The notes below the pieces were generated by a model that did not search any database, was not told the DNA's origin, and worked only from the letters and a program-made list of their open reading frames with translations. 64,000 bases of DNA from JBFHIJ01 sp963678775 (GTDB taxonomy: Bacteria; Bacteroidota; Ignavibacteria; Kapaibacteriales; UBA2268): assembly GCA_963678775.2 (NCBI GenBank), contig CAXXGR010000002.1:372001-436000 (forward strand), given 5' to 3'. Numbering within the stretch: the first letter of the stretch is position 1; every line of letters begins with the position of its first letter. This document shows, one piece after another, positions 16,146 through 25,175 of the stretch. The translations under genes were made by a program, and so were the position numbers.

Positions 16146-17246
16146 ATGATACATCTATTGATTGTAGGAGTAACTTTATTTATGGCATTTTCTGCTTGCA
16201 GCACTATTGGCGTAAACCATGATGAGAGTACGCTTAAAAGGTTAGAACAATCGCCTAACTACAGAGGGGGTAAGTTTCATAACTTACTTGAAACGCCTAC
16301 TCTGGTTACTTCTGTGTGGGAAGTCAGCAAAGACGCAATATTTAATAAATCTGACAGAGCGACTCCCCAATATATTCCTGAATATGAGATTCTATCAAGG
16401 AAGGAGTTAGACAGCTTACCCGATGACCAGAACTATGCGATATGGTTAGGGCACTCTTCTGTACTCCTCAAAGTGCAGGGGAAATATATATTAACTGACC
16501 CTATATTTAGTTCAAGACCTTCTCCGGTGCAGTTTGCAGGGACTAAACGATTTCATCCGACTCCCATTTCTGCTAAAGATTTGCCGGAGTTAGACATTGT
16601 TCTAATTTCGCATGACCACTATGATCACCTTGACAGATCTACTATAGAAGAAATTAAAGACAAAACTAAACGTTTCATCACTCCACTTGCTGTTGGTGAG
16701 TATCTAAAAGCTTGGGGAGTTCCTGATAGTAAGATATCCGAATTAGACTGGTGGGAAGATCTAAAAGAATCAGGATTTACAATAACGGCAACCCCTGCAA
16801 GACACGGTTCCGGCAGAGGACTGACCAACAGATATTCTACTTTATGGTCTGGTTTTGCGGTGCATCACCCCCAATTTGATTTCTACTATACAGGTGACAC
16901 AGGTATGATGCCTAGCTTTAAAGAGATTGGAGACAAACTGGGACCATTTGATTTGACATTAGTACAACTTGGAGCTTATGGCGATAACTGGCCTTTGATT
17001 CACATGACTCCGGAAGATGGAGTACAGGCTCACCAAGATGTACAAGGTTTAAAAATGCTTCCTGTCCATTGGGGTACATTCAGTTTGGCTTTTCACGCAT
17101 GGGACGAACCGATAATTCGTGCTAGAAAAGCTGCGGAAGCTCAAAATGTAGATATGATAAATACTGTACCCGGCAAAATAATACCTTTAGAGCAAAATAA
17201 AAAGCTTGCAGATGCTGAATCACTGAATCAATCTCTTAACAAATGA
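16146..17246 (+). CDS. MBL-fold metallo-hydrolase lipoprotein (NAPE-PLD/UlaG-like)
   Basis: 366 residues. A lipoprotein signal ends at FSAC (Cys18). The metallo-beta-lactamase fold shows WLGHSSVLLKV, the TDPIFS strand, and the metal motif HDHYDH (His156, His158, Asp160, His161). Further ligands lie in ARHGSGRG, YYTGDTG and PVHWGTF. This order and the HFHP-like AGTKRFHPTPIS loop match the branch containing RomA and N-acylphosphatidylethanolamine phospholipase D. Such enzymes hydrolyse phosphodiester bonds in lipids or sugars; the substrate here is unknown. It should act at the envelope because of the lipid anchor. Confidence 0.88.
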   Translation: MIHLLIVGVTLFMAFSACSTIGVNHDESTLKRLEQSPNYRGGKFHNLLETPTLVTSVWEVSKDAIFNKSDRATPQYIPEYEILSRKELDSLPDDQNYAIWLGHSSVLLKVQGKYILTDPIFSSRPSPVQFAGTKRFHPTPISAKDLPELDIVLISHDHYDHLDRSTIEEIKDKTKRFITPLAVGEYLKAWGVPDSKISELDWWEDLKESGFTITATPARHGSGRGLTNRYSTLWSGFAVHHPQFDFYYTGDTGMMPSFKEIGDKLGPFDLTLVQLGAYGDNWPLIHMTPEDGVQAHQDVQGLKMLPVHWGTFSLAFHAWDEPIIRARKAAEAQNVDMINTVPGKIIPLEQNKKLADAESLNQSLNK

Positions 17247-17343
17247 GAAGTTTCTGCTAAGAAGCTGAATGCTATGCAAATAAACGACAACAGTGAAAAT
17301 GTTAGAGTCACGCAGTAGTAGCTTAATAAAATATATATCAAAA

Positions 17344-17405
17344 TAAATCAACCCTCCTCAATAAGCGAGCTCCATTAGCTGCTAGTACTGGTGAGGGTTG
17401 ATTTA
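17344..17405. terminator. Bidirectional terminator between convergent genes
   Basis: AAATCAACCCTC at the left pairs with GAGGGTTGATTT at the right, across a loop that itself contains short complementary bits. A/T runs flank both sides, so it can end transcription from 16146 (plus) and 17452 (minus). Confidence 0.75.
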
Positions 17406-17451
17406 TATATATATTATCGCTATTAGTCTACTTTCGGAGTAATAACCTATT

Positions 17452-18501
17452 CTAATCGTATGCGCTGAATTTTTTGAGTACATCTCCATCGTCTTTAGAG
17501 GCTATCATTAAGTCAGTAACAAATGGAGTTTCTATTCTGTTAACTTCCGGGAAGCCTGCTTCTTTCATCATAATCCATAAGTCAGTTTGAGTGTAAATGT
17601 TTCCTGTAGGAGTATTTACAAGCATATTTATAGATTCCATAACGGCTTTAAGTGGTCCTAATTTATCATCGTCGATTATATAGTCCTGCACTACTAATTT
17701 ACCACCGGGATTAAGAGCAGCATGAGCTCTTTTAAAAATATCAATATTTTCAAACAGCGAATACTGGCTAATCAAATCTGATATAAATATCAAATCAAAA
17801 CCGTCTCCAAACTCATCTGTTAGAGCATCGCCAGCGATAGGTTCAATGCGTGAATTTAAGTTTTCATATTCAATATATTTTTGAGTTTCTCTTATGATAT
17901 TGGGATGATCAAATGCCACTGCTTTCAAGTCAGGTTTAGCTTTGACAAAAGCAATACAATAAATAGCGGAACCACAGCCAATATCCAGAACTCTTTTAAC
18001 ACCTTTAAGGTCTAGCAGGGAGATTATATCCGGGGCTTTCATGCTTGACTGAGCATGCAGTGAGTCTACATAGTCTTTGATCCACGCTGAATCTTTTTCA
18101 TCAAGAGACTTATACTTAGACGATTTACCCGTTTTTACAACTTCGGTCAACTCACCCCATGTGTCCCATAGATTAGCAATGTGATTTAAAGAACCAATAT
18201 ATTCATCCTTGCCTCTTACCAGGAATCTGGCTGTCCCTATGGTGTTTTGGTAAGTGTTTATATGCTTCACTAATAAATTTAAAGAGCAAAGAGCGTTTAA
18301 TAGTTTTTCCAGTGCTTCCGGCTTAGCATTGATTTCTGATGCGAGTTCGTCACATGTTTTTTCTGTATCGCCTAATGCAGTAAATATATCCAGCTCAAGC
18401 GCAGTTAATAATACTTTACTTTTTTGGTAAGCCTTTGCAATACCTAAGATTGCTTGGACTGAATCATCACTCACTAATGGATTAGCTTTTAACTTCTTCA
18501 T
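17452..18501 (-). CDS. SAM-dependent O-methyltransferase (family 2 type)
   Basis: 349 residues. An N-terminal winged-helix dimerisation domain (ILGIAKAYQKSKVLLTALELDIFTALGD... ELASEINAKPEALEKLLNAL) is followed by a Rossmann methyltransferase domain. Motif I is VLDIGCGSAIYCIAF, the acidic residue is in AVAFDHPNI, and the motif near ALNPGGKLVVQDYI is typical. This layout is that of plant-type O-methyltransferases and bacterial relatives in methoxylated secondary metabolites, for example hydroxyneurosporene or tetracenomycin methylation. The acceptor is unknown and no biosynthetic neighbours are present. Confidence 0.88.
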   Translation of the reverse strand: MKKLKANPLVSDDSVQAILGIAKAYQKSKVLLTALELDIFTALGDTEKTCDELASEINAKPEALEKLLNALCSLNLLVKHINTYQNTIGTARFLVRGKDEYIGSLNHIANLWDTWGELTEVVKTGKSSKYKSLDEKDSAWIKDYVDSLHAQSSMKAPDIISLLDLKGVKRVLDIGCGSAIYCIAFVKAKPDLKAVAFDHPNIIRETQKYIEYENLNSRIEPIAGDALTDEFGDGFDLIFISDLISQYSLFENIDIFKRAHAALNPGGKLVVQDYIIDDDKLGPLKAVMESINMLVNTPTGNIYTQTDLWIMMKEAGFPEVNRIETPFVTDLMIASKDDGDVLKKFSAYD

Positions 18502-18646
18502 ATTTTTCCTCGGGTAATATTATGTCTATGAAGCACACTTAATAAAGTTACAAACATTTTTGATATATTCAAAACTTAAACGTAAGAAAATGATATATTG
18601 GAATAAATATTTATCTTTGCTTTTCAATAACTTAACTAGGTTCAGA

Positions 18647-19465
18647 ATGAATAGAAATATTTTTTTAATAGCGAATGTAGTCTTTTTGTTATTCATCTTT
18701 AGCAATCTAAATGCTAATAGCGATAACTCTAGCGCTTTTAAGAGTGGCGTTGACAGTCTTTTTAATAATAATTATACAGGGTGCATTGTAGTCTATAACG
18801 AAACGTTAAAGAATATATTTATTTATGATTCTGCAAGAGCAGAAAAGAGGTTTTCCCCTGCTTCTACTTATAAGATATTTAACACTCTTTTGGCATTGGA
18901 ATCAGGAATAGCCAAAGATAGTACTCACCAAATCAAATGGGACGGTAATAAGCATTCGATTCCCTCATGGAATAGAGACCACTCTCTCAATTCAGCTTTT
19001 AAAAATTCTGTAGTATGGTACTATCAGTCTTTGGCCCGAAGTATCGGGAAAGAGACTGCCAAGTTATTCCTCGATTCGTGCAGTTATGGAAATAGAAAAA
19101 TTGGCAAACAAATAGAGCGATATTGGTTAGATACCTCTTTGCAAATCAGTGCAATGGAACAAATAAAATTTCTTCGTGCATTAAAACATGATTCTTTACC
19201 ATTTGCATATACGACAATGCAGAAAACAAAAGAGATTATGTTGCAAGATACAAGTTTCGGGAAGCTGTATTATAAAACAGGTCTTTCTCTTATACAGAAA
19301 GTCGGATGGTTTGTAGGGTGGCAAATATATAAAGGGCATACCTATTATTTTGCATTAAATATCAGCTATAAGAAGTTGAACGGCCTCTTTATAGAATCAA
19401 GAAAAAAACTGGCGCTTGATATACTTAGGCTTTATCATAAGTTTAATACAGACCGGACTCCCTAA
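18647..19465 (+). CDS. Class D (OXA-type) beta-lactamase
   Basis: 272 residues from the ATG at 18647, which gives a normal signal peptide (about 1-23); upstream in-frame ATGs add a non-signal-like extension. The class D active-site motifs are all present: SPASTYK with nucleophile Ser73 and carbamylated-Lys candidate Lys76, SVV (121-123) in SVVWYYQ, YGN (147-149), and KTG (210-212) followed by WFVGW. The enzyme should open beta-lactam rings in the periplasm through an acyl-serine intermediate. The hydrophobic residues around Lys76 are consistent with carbamylation. Activity spectrum cannot be predicted. No mobile element flanks it, so it is probably a resident gene. Confidence 0.92.
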   Translation: MNRNIFLIANVVFLLFIFSNLNANSDNSSAFKSGVDSLFNNNYTGCIVVYNETLKNIFIYDSARAEKRFSPASTYKIFNTLLALESGIAKDSTHQIKWDGNKHSIPSWNRDHSLNSAFKNSVVWYYQSLARSIGKETAKLFLDSCSYGNRKIGKQIERYWLDTSLQISAMEQIKFLRALKHDSLPFAYTTMQKTKEIMLQDTSFGKLYYKTGLSLIQKVGWFVGWQIYKGHTYYFALNISYKKLNGLFIESRKKLALDILRLYHKFNTDRTP

Positions 19466-19619
19466 TTCTTTTACGAAGTCTGTAATAACTCAAAGTTGAC
19501 TCAGAAATACTTATTGCTTGTTTATCCTTGCCTTGAGTAGTAAATGAGGCAAGATTATACTTCACCGTAGTAGCCATCTTTTGAATATTAGCTTCTTTCG
19601 TTTGGTTTATCTTTTCCAT
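19443..19619 (-). CDS. Small unrecognised protein, 58 residues
   Basis: An open frame from ATG at 19619 is preceded by a GGAGG four bases upstream, a strong ribosome site for this window. The product, beginning MEKINQTKEANIQKMATTV and ending STLSYYRLRKRIRESGLY, is helical and basic, with no signal peptide or membrane segment. Its 3' end overlaps the 3' end of the beta-lactamase gene by 23 bases on the other strand. Too short to identify. Real translation is plausible because of the start signal. Confidence 0.45.
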   Translation of the reverse strand: MEKINQTKEANIQKMATTVKYNLASFTTQGKDKQAISISESTLSYYRLRKRIRESGLY

Positions 19620-19988
19620 ATTGCCTCCAACTATCTTTTATTACCTATACAAATGTACGTATTAATAGGCGTATTTGAATTAAGTAGTACTACTGAATTT
19701 AAGAGTTGCTTGAAAATAAATATTAATAATTGCAGTTTTTAAGATTTCAAATGTATCAGACTATATGTATGTTAAAATCATTATCTCCGGTCTTAGGTGA
19801 TTGCAGAGCAAGGCCAATAAATAAATATTAAGAGCTGACTTCTGTCATAAAAGGATTGCCACGCATAATTAGTTACTGTTGTCAATAAAATGATTACGGA
19901 AAAATTGAAATTTTTATTACGTTGATAAAAACAATTTAGTACATTTGCTTTGGTAAATATCAACCTACGAAGGAAAACAAAAAAATAT
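19620..19988. other. Intergenic, possible promoter only
   Basis: About 370 AT-rich bases between divergent genes. No RNA gene or repeat was seen. One candidate promoter lies at its right end (see 19922-19947). Confidence 0.4.
19922..19947 (+). promoter_or_regulatory. Candidate Bacteroidota-type promoter
   Basis: TTG followed after 15 bases by TACATTTG, which fits the -7 element TAnnTTTG. The spacing is shorter than the usual 17-23. It lies about 42 bases before the start at 19989. Confidence 0.3.
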
Positions 19989-20585
19989 ATGGATATTAAA
20001 GAGATATTAATCTGGTGCCTAAAGGAGCACAGAGAAAAAGATTATTTGGATTTTCCTGATAAAATGTTCGACGAATTGGACAATGAGATTGTAAAAAAAA
20101 TAGTTGCAGAACTAAAACACAGGGCGCTGTTTAAACTTCCAAAGTATGAAATAGCTTTTCAGGAATGGCTAAAAGAAAATGACAGACCTATATGGGATGA
20201 TCTTTGGTCTTGTGAGCTGCATGAGCCATACGTAGTAAGCATTATATTTTTACCTAATCTTGTAGAACGTGATGGCAGAGGCTTCCCCATTTGCGACCTT
20301 GAGCATAATGATAATTACTTCTTTAACGAAAAGCACATGACAGACGAGGAATCCAAAGTCTACATTGAAACTTCAAGGGCAAGATTTAAAGATCATAAAG
20401 AACTTACAGTTGCTCAGCTTTTAGCTTTAGAAATTTCTGTTGGGCCAATAGATATATGGCATTTTGCCTATAAATATAAAATCTCCGTAGCGGCGGCTAA
20501 GGAAGCGGTCGAAGATCTGAAGGATGATTTTGCATTAGTGCATCTAACTGATTCAGAGCATTTGGCGAAATTCATGGAGGAATAG
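19989..20585 (+). CDS. Hypothetical acidic cytoplasmic protein
   Basis: 198 residues from the ATG at 19989; an in-frame start 39 bases upstream is less likely since it lies at the candidate promoter. The protein is acidic, without signal peptide or membrane segments. Its C-terminal third (ELTVAQLLALEISVGPIDIWHFAYKYKISVAAAKEAVEDL) looks like a helix-turn-helix-like or small helical domain. I do not recognise the family. It ends two bases before the aspartate kinase start and its final GGAGGAA supplies that gene's ribosome site, so the two are translationally linked. Confidence 0.75.
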   Translation: MDIKEILIWCLKEHREKDYLDFPDKMFDELDNEIVKKIVAELKHRALFKLPKYEIAFQEWLKENDRPIWDDLWSCELHEPYVVSIIFLPNLVERDGRGFPICDLEHNDNYFFNEKHMTDEESKVYIETSRARFKDHKELTVAQLLALEISVGPIDIWHFAYKYKISVAAAKEAVEDLKDDFALVHLTDSEHLAKFMEE

Positions 20586-20587
20586 AA

Positions 20588-21868
20588 GTGATAGTGATGA
20601 AATTTGGCGGTACTTCTATTAAAGATGCTTCCGCCATGAAACAGGCATATAAAGCTATTGTAAACCAGAGCAAACCTTCACTTATTGTGCTGTCGGCATG
20701 CTCTGGGATAACTAATATGCTTGTATCATTGCCGGATCTCCTACTATCAGATAAAAACAAAGCACAAGAGTTCCTTGACAACATTTATGCTCATCATACT
20801 AAGCTGATAGAAGAGTTGCTGTCCCTAAAGAATTTCCCTGCATTTGAAACTACATTTTTAGAGCTAAGGGATTTTTGCGAAGGTATAGCTATTTTAGGTG
20901 AATACAGTGACAGCAATTTTGCAAAGTTAGTTTCCTTCGGCGAGTGGTTTTCTACTATTATTTTTGATGAGTTTTGCCGTCAGATGGGCAAAAACTCAAT
21001 ACTGATTGATTCCTCTAAGTTTATTAAGACAAATGATAATTTCTTGGCTGCCAAATATCTTGTAAGCGAAACAAAAGCAGAAGGTCAAAAACTCGCGCAA
21101 ATGCTTAATCAATATGATTTAATAATAGCTCAGGGGTTTATTGGCTCAAACCAACTTGGCAAGATTACATTACTTGGCAGAGGCGGGTCTGACTTTAGTG
21201 CTGCCATCTTTGGTGAAATGATTAAGGCTAGTGAAATCCAAATCTATACCGATGTGGATGGGATAATGAGCACTGATCCTCGGGTTGTCCCTAATGCACT
21301 GCAGCTACATAAGCTTAGTTTTCCTCAAGTGAGAAGGCTTTCGTTCTTTGGTGCGAAAGTAATTCATCCCGACACTCTACTGCCTGCAATGGAAGCAAAT
21401 ATTCCGGTAAAGATTCTCAATACGTTTAATCAGAGCAACCCGGGAACTACTATAGTTGCAGAATATTCCGATGAAATAGAAATACAATCTCTGGTACTAA
21501 AAAGAGATTGTCTTATAAATTATACTAAAGAAACACTGACGAATACGATTATTGAAAAATCAAGGATTCTTTATTCTTCAGAGTCAGATGGGCAACGAAT
21601 TGTGATTTTTGAGAATATGCCTGACTTACGCAATCTTTTAGAGGGAGAAGTCGAAGAGACTGACATAATTGCTATATGTGGTAATAATGTAAATAAGTCT
21701 ACAGGGTTGCTTAGAGTGATGCACACTTTACTAACTCATATTGCCGGCATAGAGATATTTACAGGCTTTTCACGCCATGCAATATTTTTTACATGCCACA
21801 AAGACTATTCAGAAAAACTACTACTTATGCTGCATAGTGGGCTTTTTGAAACTAAAAGACCAGATTAA
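20588..21868 (+). CDS. Aspartate kinase
   Basis: 426 residues from a GTG preceded by GGAGG; an ATG nine bases later is an alternative. The enzyme phosphorylates aspartate in the first step of Lys/Thr/Met biosynthesis. The N-terminal VMKFGGTSIKD, the substrate region IAQGFIGSNQLGKITLLGRGGSDFSAA and the IYTDVDGIMSTDPRVV loop are canonical. The C-terminal part (about 300-426) is the ACT regulatory region, somewhat shortened and divergent. There is no fused homoserine dehydrogenase. Feedback control by Lys or Thr is likely from the ACT region, but which one cannot be told. Confidence 0.93.
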   Translation: MIVMKFGGTSIKDASAMKQAYKAIVNQSKPSLIVLSACSGITNMLVSLPDLLLSDKNKAQEFLDNIYAHHTKLIEELLSLKNFPAFETTFLELRDFCEGIAILGEYSDSNFAKLVSFGEWFSTIIFDEFCRQMGKNSILIDSSKFIKTNDNFLAAKYLVSETKAEGQKLAQMLNQYDLIIAQGFIGSNQLGKITLLGRGGSDFSAAIFGEMIKASEIQIYTDVDGIMSTDPRVVPNALQLHKLSFPQVRRLSFFGAKVIHPDTLLPAMEANIPVKILNTFNQSNPGTTIVAEYSDEIEIQSLVLKRDCLINYTKETLTNTIIEKSRILYSSESDGQRIVIFENMPDLRNLLEGEVEETDIIAICGNNVNKSTGLLRVMHTLLTHIAGIEIFTGFSRHAIFFTCHKDYSEKLLLMLHSGLFETKRPD

Positions 21869-22047
21869 GATGTCTTGTTTTCATATAGTCATCTCCTCAC
21901 AGGACAAAATATCTTCTTCGTCAATATAAAACTATTCATGCATAAATAAATGGATAAGTGCGTCATTACTTCCATAATAGCGTATTTTAAACAACTTTTT
22001 GCTATATTTTTCGTAGTTTAAATAATTGCTAAATTAGGATTTTATAA

Positions 22048-23700
22048 ATGATACGATTTGGGGTGCTTATGCGAAGATTTTTGATAGCATCCTTATCCGT
22101 AGGGATAGGGGTTTTTATTGGTGTATTGCTTACTCCTCTTATTTCAGGGGATTCAATATATGAACAGTTTTACAAGTTTCAATATGTATTTAACACTGCA
22201 TATCAGAATTATGTAGAGGAAATAGATCCGGAAAAATTGAATGAAGCTGCTATAGAAGGCTTACTTAGTGAGCTTGACGTTCACTCAGTCTACATGACTA
22301 CCGAAGAAATGAAAGCAGTTACTGAAGATTTCAAAGGTAGTTTTGATGGCATTGGTGTTCAATTTAATGTAGTGGATGATACTATTACAATCGTTTCTGC
22401 AATTTCCGGCGGCCCCTCCGAGAAATTGGGTATTATGTCAGGTGATAAAATTGTCAAAATAGACCACGAAGATGCTGTCGGCATGGATAGAAATGATGTT
22501 CCTGACAAACTTCGCGGAACGAAAGGCACTATAGTAAATGTAGACATAAAGAGAGCTGGCGTAGAAGAGCTTTTGAATTTTGATATAGAAAGAGATAAAA
22601 TTCCGTTATACAGTTTGGAAACTTCATTTCTCTTAGATAATACTGATATTGGATTTTTCCGTATAAACAGATTTATGGAAACTACTCATGAAGAGTTAGT
22701 CAATGCAGCTGCGAAACTAAAAGCCCAAGGTATGAAAAAAATGATATTGGACTTACGCGGCAATCCGGGAGGCTATCTAAATCAAGCCTTCATGGTGGCT
22801 GATGAGTTTGTAAAAGGTGGAGATACTATCGTCTATACTCATGGTAGAATCCCTAAAATGAATGAAACTTTTATAGCTCGTGATGGCGGCATCTTGGAAG
22901 ATATTCCTGTGATAGTGATTATAGATCGCGGCTCAGCTTCAGCTTCTGAGATTGTATCAGGTGCTATACAGGATTTGGACAGAGGTCTTATCATGGGTGA
23001 AACTTCTTTTGGTAAAGGCTTAGTGCAAAGGCAGTTCCCTCTTTCTGACGGTTCCGCTTTCAGATTAACTATTGCCAAATATTACACTCCATCAGGCAGA
23101 TGTATCCAACGTCCATATAAAGATAAAGATAAATACCGTAGCCTTTATGGCAGACTTGACTTAAAAGAAGGAATGAATCTTAAACATGCCCTAGAACTTG
23201 TAAAATCTGAAAATGACTCTACCGGCGAAGTGATGAACATAGATTCTATCATGTATAAAACTAAAGCAGGAAGACCTGTGCTAGGTGGTGGTGGCATCTC
23301 GCCTGATTATATCATCAAATATGACACAACATCTATCATGTATAGAAAAATACTGTCTAAAAACTTATTCTTCTTATTTGTAGACAAGTACATGCAAGGC
23401 GAAGGTGCTGATCTTAAAGAAAAATACTTAGATGACTTCTCAAGTTTCAAACGCAACTTTAATGTTGACGGTGATTTGATGAAAGAATTCAAAGACTTCG
23501 TAGTAAGTAAAGATGTAGAATGGGTTGACAAAGACTTTGATTACAGTAAACATACAATCCAAAAAATACTTAAAGGCAATATAGCTACTTCTATATGGAG
23601 CAGAGATAAACACCTTGAAATTTACTACAGTGACGAAAAAATGGTGAAAAAAGCAGAAGAGTTATTCCCTGAAGCTGAAAAAATTGCTACTATGAAATAG
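22048..23700 (+). CDS. C-terminal processing protease, S41A family
   Basis: 550 residues. A membrane anchor/signal (about 9-30) is followed by a helical region, a PDZ domain (about 97-175, beginning GSFDGIGVQFN), and the S41 catalytic core. The Ser-Lys dyad is Ser298 in GSASASEI and Lys323 in SFGKGLVQ. The LDLRGNPGG strand is intact. A C-terminal extension of about 150 residues completes the CtpA/Prc type. Such periplasmic proteases trim or degrade envelope proteins from their C-termini. A terminator follows, and 179 bases separate it from the aspartate kinase gene. Confidence 0.94.
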   Translation: MIRFGVLMRRFLIASLSVGIGVFIGVLLTPLISGDSIYEQFYKFQYVFNTAYQNYVEEIDPEKLNEAAIEGLLSELDVHSVYMTTEEMKAVTEDFKGSFDGIGVQFNVVDDTITIVSAISGGPSEKLGIMSGDKIVKIDHEDAVGMDRNDVPDKLRGTKGTIVNVDIKRAGVEELLNFDIERDKIPLYSLETSFLLDNTDIGFFRINRFMETTHEELVNAAAKLKAQGMKKMILDLRGNPGGYLNQAFMVADEFVKGGDTIVYTHGRIPKMNETFIARDGGILEDIPVIVIIDRGSASASEIVSGAIQDLDRGLIMGETSFGKGLVQRQFPLSDGSAFRLTIAKYYTPSGRCIQRPYKDKDKYRSLYGRLDLKEGMNLKHALELVKSENDSTGEVMNIDSIMYKTKAGRPVLGGGGISPDYIIKYDTTSIMYRKILSKNLFFLFVDKYMQGEGADLKEKYLDDFSSFKRNFNVDGDLMKEFKDFVVSKDVEWVDKDFDYSKHTIQKILKGNIATSIWSRDKHLEIYYSDEKMVKKAEELFPEAEKIATMK

Positions 23701-23726
23701 CATACTAAATTAAAATAGTTAAACAT

Positions 23727-23762
23727 AAATCCCCGAGCATATAGTTGCCGGGGATTTTTTTA
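23727..23762 (+). terminator. Terminator after the S41 protease gene
   Basis: AAATCCCCG and CGGGGATTT form a strong stem around an 11-base loop, followed by Ts. Confidence 0.85.
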
Positions 23763-23801
23763 TTTATTCCAGTCTGTAGGGCATTTACTTAAACCTAAAA
23801 A

Positions 23802-23961
23802 TGTCATTTGAAATAATGAAAAAGCTCTAAAGTCATTGCATGGCAAGGGGTTGAAACCCCTTGTTCAATCAGCAATTTCGTAATATTTTCTTACAGAAGA
23901 AGTAAGCATTCTCCATTGGTTCTATGGTCATTTATAGCAATTTTTATAACATCTTATGACA
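23802..23961. repeat. MITE-like element, copy 1 (160 bases)
   Basis: The element starts with TGTCATT and ends with ATGACA, imperfect terminal inverted repeats. It matches 60038-60194 along most of its length. Inside is a hairpin around AAGGGGTTGAAACCCCTT. It has no coding capacity. The 424-base gap between 23700 and 24125 holds this element, the terminator and AT-rich DNA with no gene. Confidence 0.7.
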
Positions 23962-24124
23962 ATTCTTTATATATCAACAGTATCTGTCTTCTAACCCCAG
24001 ATTACATCCCAATATACTTTCTTAATATTTTAAATATACATATAAAAATAATAATGATTATCTCTTTTAAATCGTTATATTAGAATTAATCTGATATAGA
24101 TACAAATGTAAATGTAATGAGCAT

Positions 24125-25165
24125 ATGTCTGAGTTCTGTTTAATTAATATGAATGGTCGTGTTTATGATCCTGTTTTAGGGCAGTTTGTCCAGCCTGATA
24201 ATTTTATTCAATTTCCTGAATCTGCAAAATCGTACAATTCGGTTGCTTACGCTTTAAATAACCCATTGATGTATACTGATCCGAGCGGTGAATTTATTGC
24301 GACGGCTCTTAGTATAGTCTCTTATGCCTATACTGCATATACTGCTTATAACATCACAACAGCATTGTGGAACGGAGATTTGGGGGGTGCTTTCAAACAG
24401 GCAGTTGTCTTTGCCGCTTGTTATAGTGCCGTAGATGCAATAAATCATAGTTTAGGTTTTAGTAATATAGACCCGAGTAGTCTGACTGCAGTTGAGAGTT
24501 GTGGGATGAACTTTGCTTCAGCTGCTATCAAAGAAACATATATGAGTACTTATTCTGGAGGACTTACTAAATATTCAATAGCAAATATGTTTTTATTCGC
24601 GGCATTAGATTTTGCTATGCAAGAACTGCAAGCTATGGAGAACCCTGGAAATAATTTTGAGCAAGATACTGAACTACCAAAGGAAGGATATCAAAAAGTA
24701 AAATTGGGTAAAGCGACTCCTTTGGGATATGATTCTGATGGAGAACCAATTTTTGATGATAAAGAAGGACATCGAATAGTGGAGTGGAATACAGAATGTT
24801 ACAACTGCCATTCAAAGGCATGGAATAATGGGCAAGGTGATCCAACCGATGTAGCGAATGAGTATCTGAAAAGATTATTACCCAAGTGGGATAATTCGGC
24901 AGTAAACAATACTGAAGCACCTGGAGTTGCAATGTTGCTTCAAAATGCAAAAGTACAAACAGGTGATCGAATAGTGTATTATTCATCTACAGATCAAAAC
25001 TTTTCTAACCCTTTGCATTCTGGAATTGTTACAGCTGTGAATTCACAGGGACAGGCAAATCAAATAATGAGTAAATGGGGACCTGGTCCGCTTTGGAAAC
25101 ATCATCCTAGGGATGTTCCTTCGGATTACGGTACGATAAGAAAGTATTTTAGAATAATAAAGTAA
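24125..25165 (+). CDS. Orphan Rhs core with NlpC/P60-like toxin tip
   Basis: 346 residues. Residues 8-57 are the Rhs-associated core end (NMNGRVYDPVLGQF..PD...YALNNPLMYTDPSGEF). A hydrophobic linker (about 57-165) follows. The C-terminal domain has NCHSKAW with Cys228, GDPTDVAN, GDRIVYY, HSGIV with His298, and SKWG...HHP..VP..YG..RKYFR. This is the papain-like NlpC/P60 tip found on Bacteroidota Rhs proteins, expected to cut peptidoglycan peptides. There are no YD repeats upstream and no signal peptide, so it is a detached tip or a 5'-truncated gene. The true start is uncertain. Confidence 0.8.
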   Translation: MSEFCLINMNGRVYDPVLGQFVQPDNFIQFPESAKSYNSVAYALNNPLMYTDPSGEFIATALSIVSYAYTAYTAYNITTALWNGDLGGAFKQAVVFAACYSAVDAINHSLGFSNIDPSSLTAVESCGMNFASAAIKETYMSTYSGGLTKYSIANMFLFAALDFAMQELQAMENPGNNFEQDTELPKEGYQKVKLGKATPLGYDSDGEPIFDDKEGHRIVEWNTECYNCHSKAWNNGQGDPTDVANEYLKRLLPKWDNSAVNNTEAPGVAMLLQNAKVQTGDRIVYYSSTDQNFSNPLHSGIVTAVNSQGQANQIMSKWGPGPLWKHHPRDVPSDYGTIRKYFRIIK

Positions 25166-25175
25166 AGGATTCGCT

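Noticed and set aside
23838..23900. GGGGTTGAAACCCC in the MITE-like repeat resembles a CRISPR repeat
   Set aside because: It occurs once per element, with no regularly spaced units or spacers and no cas genes in the window.
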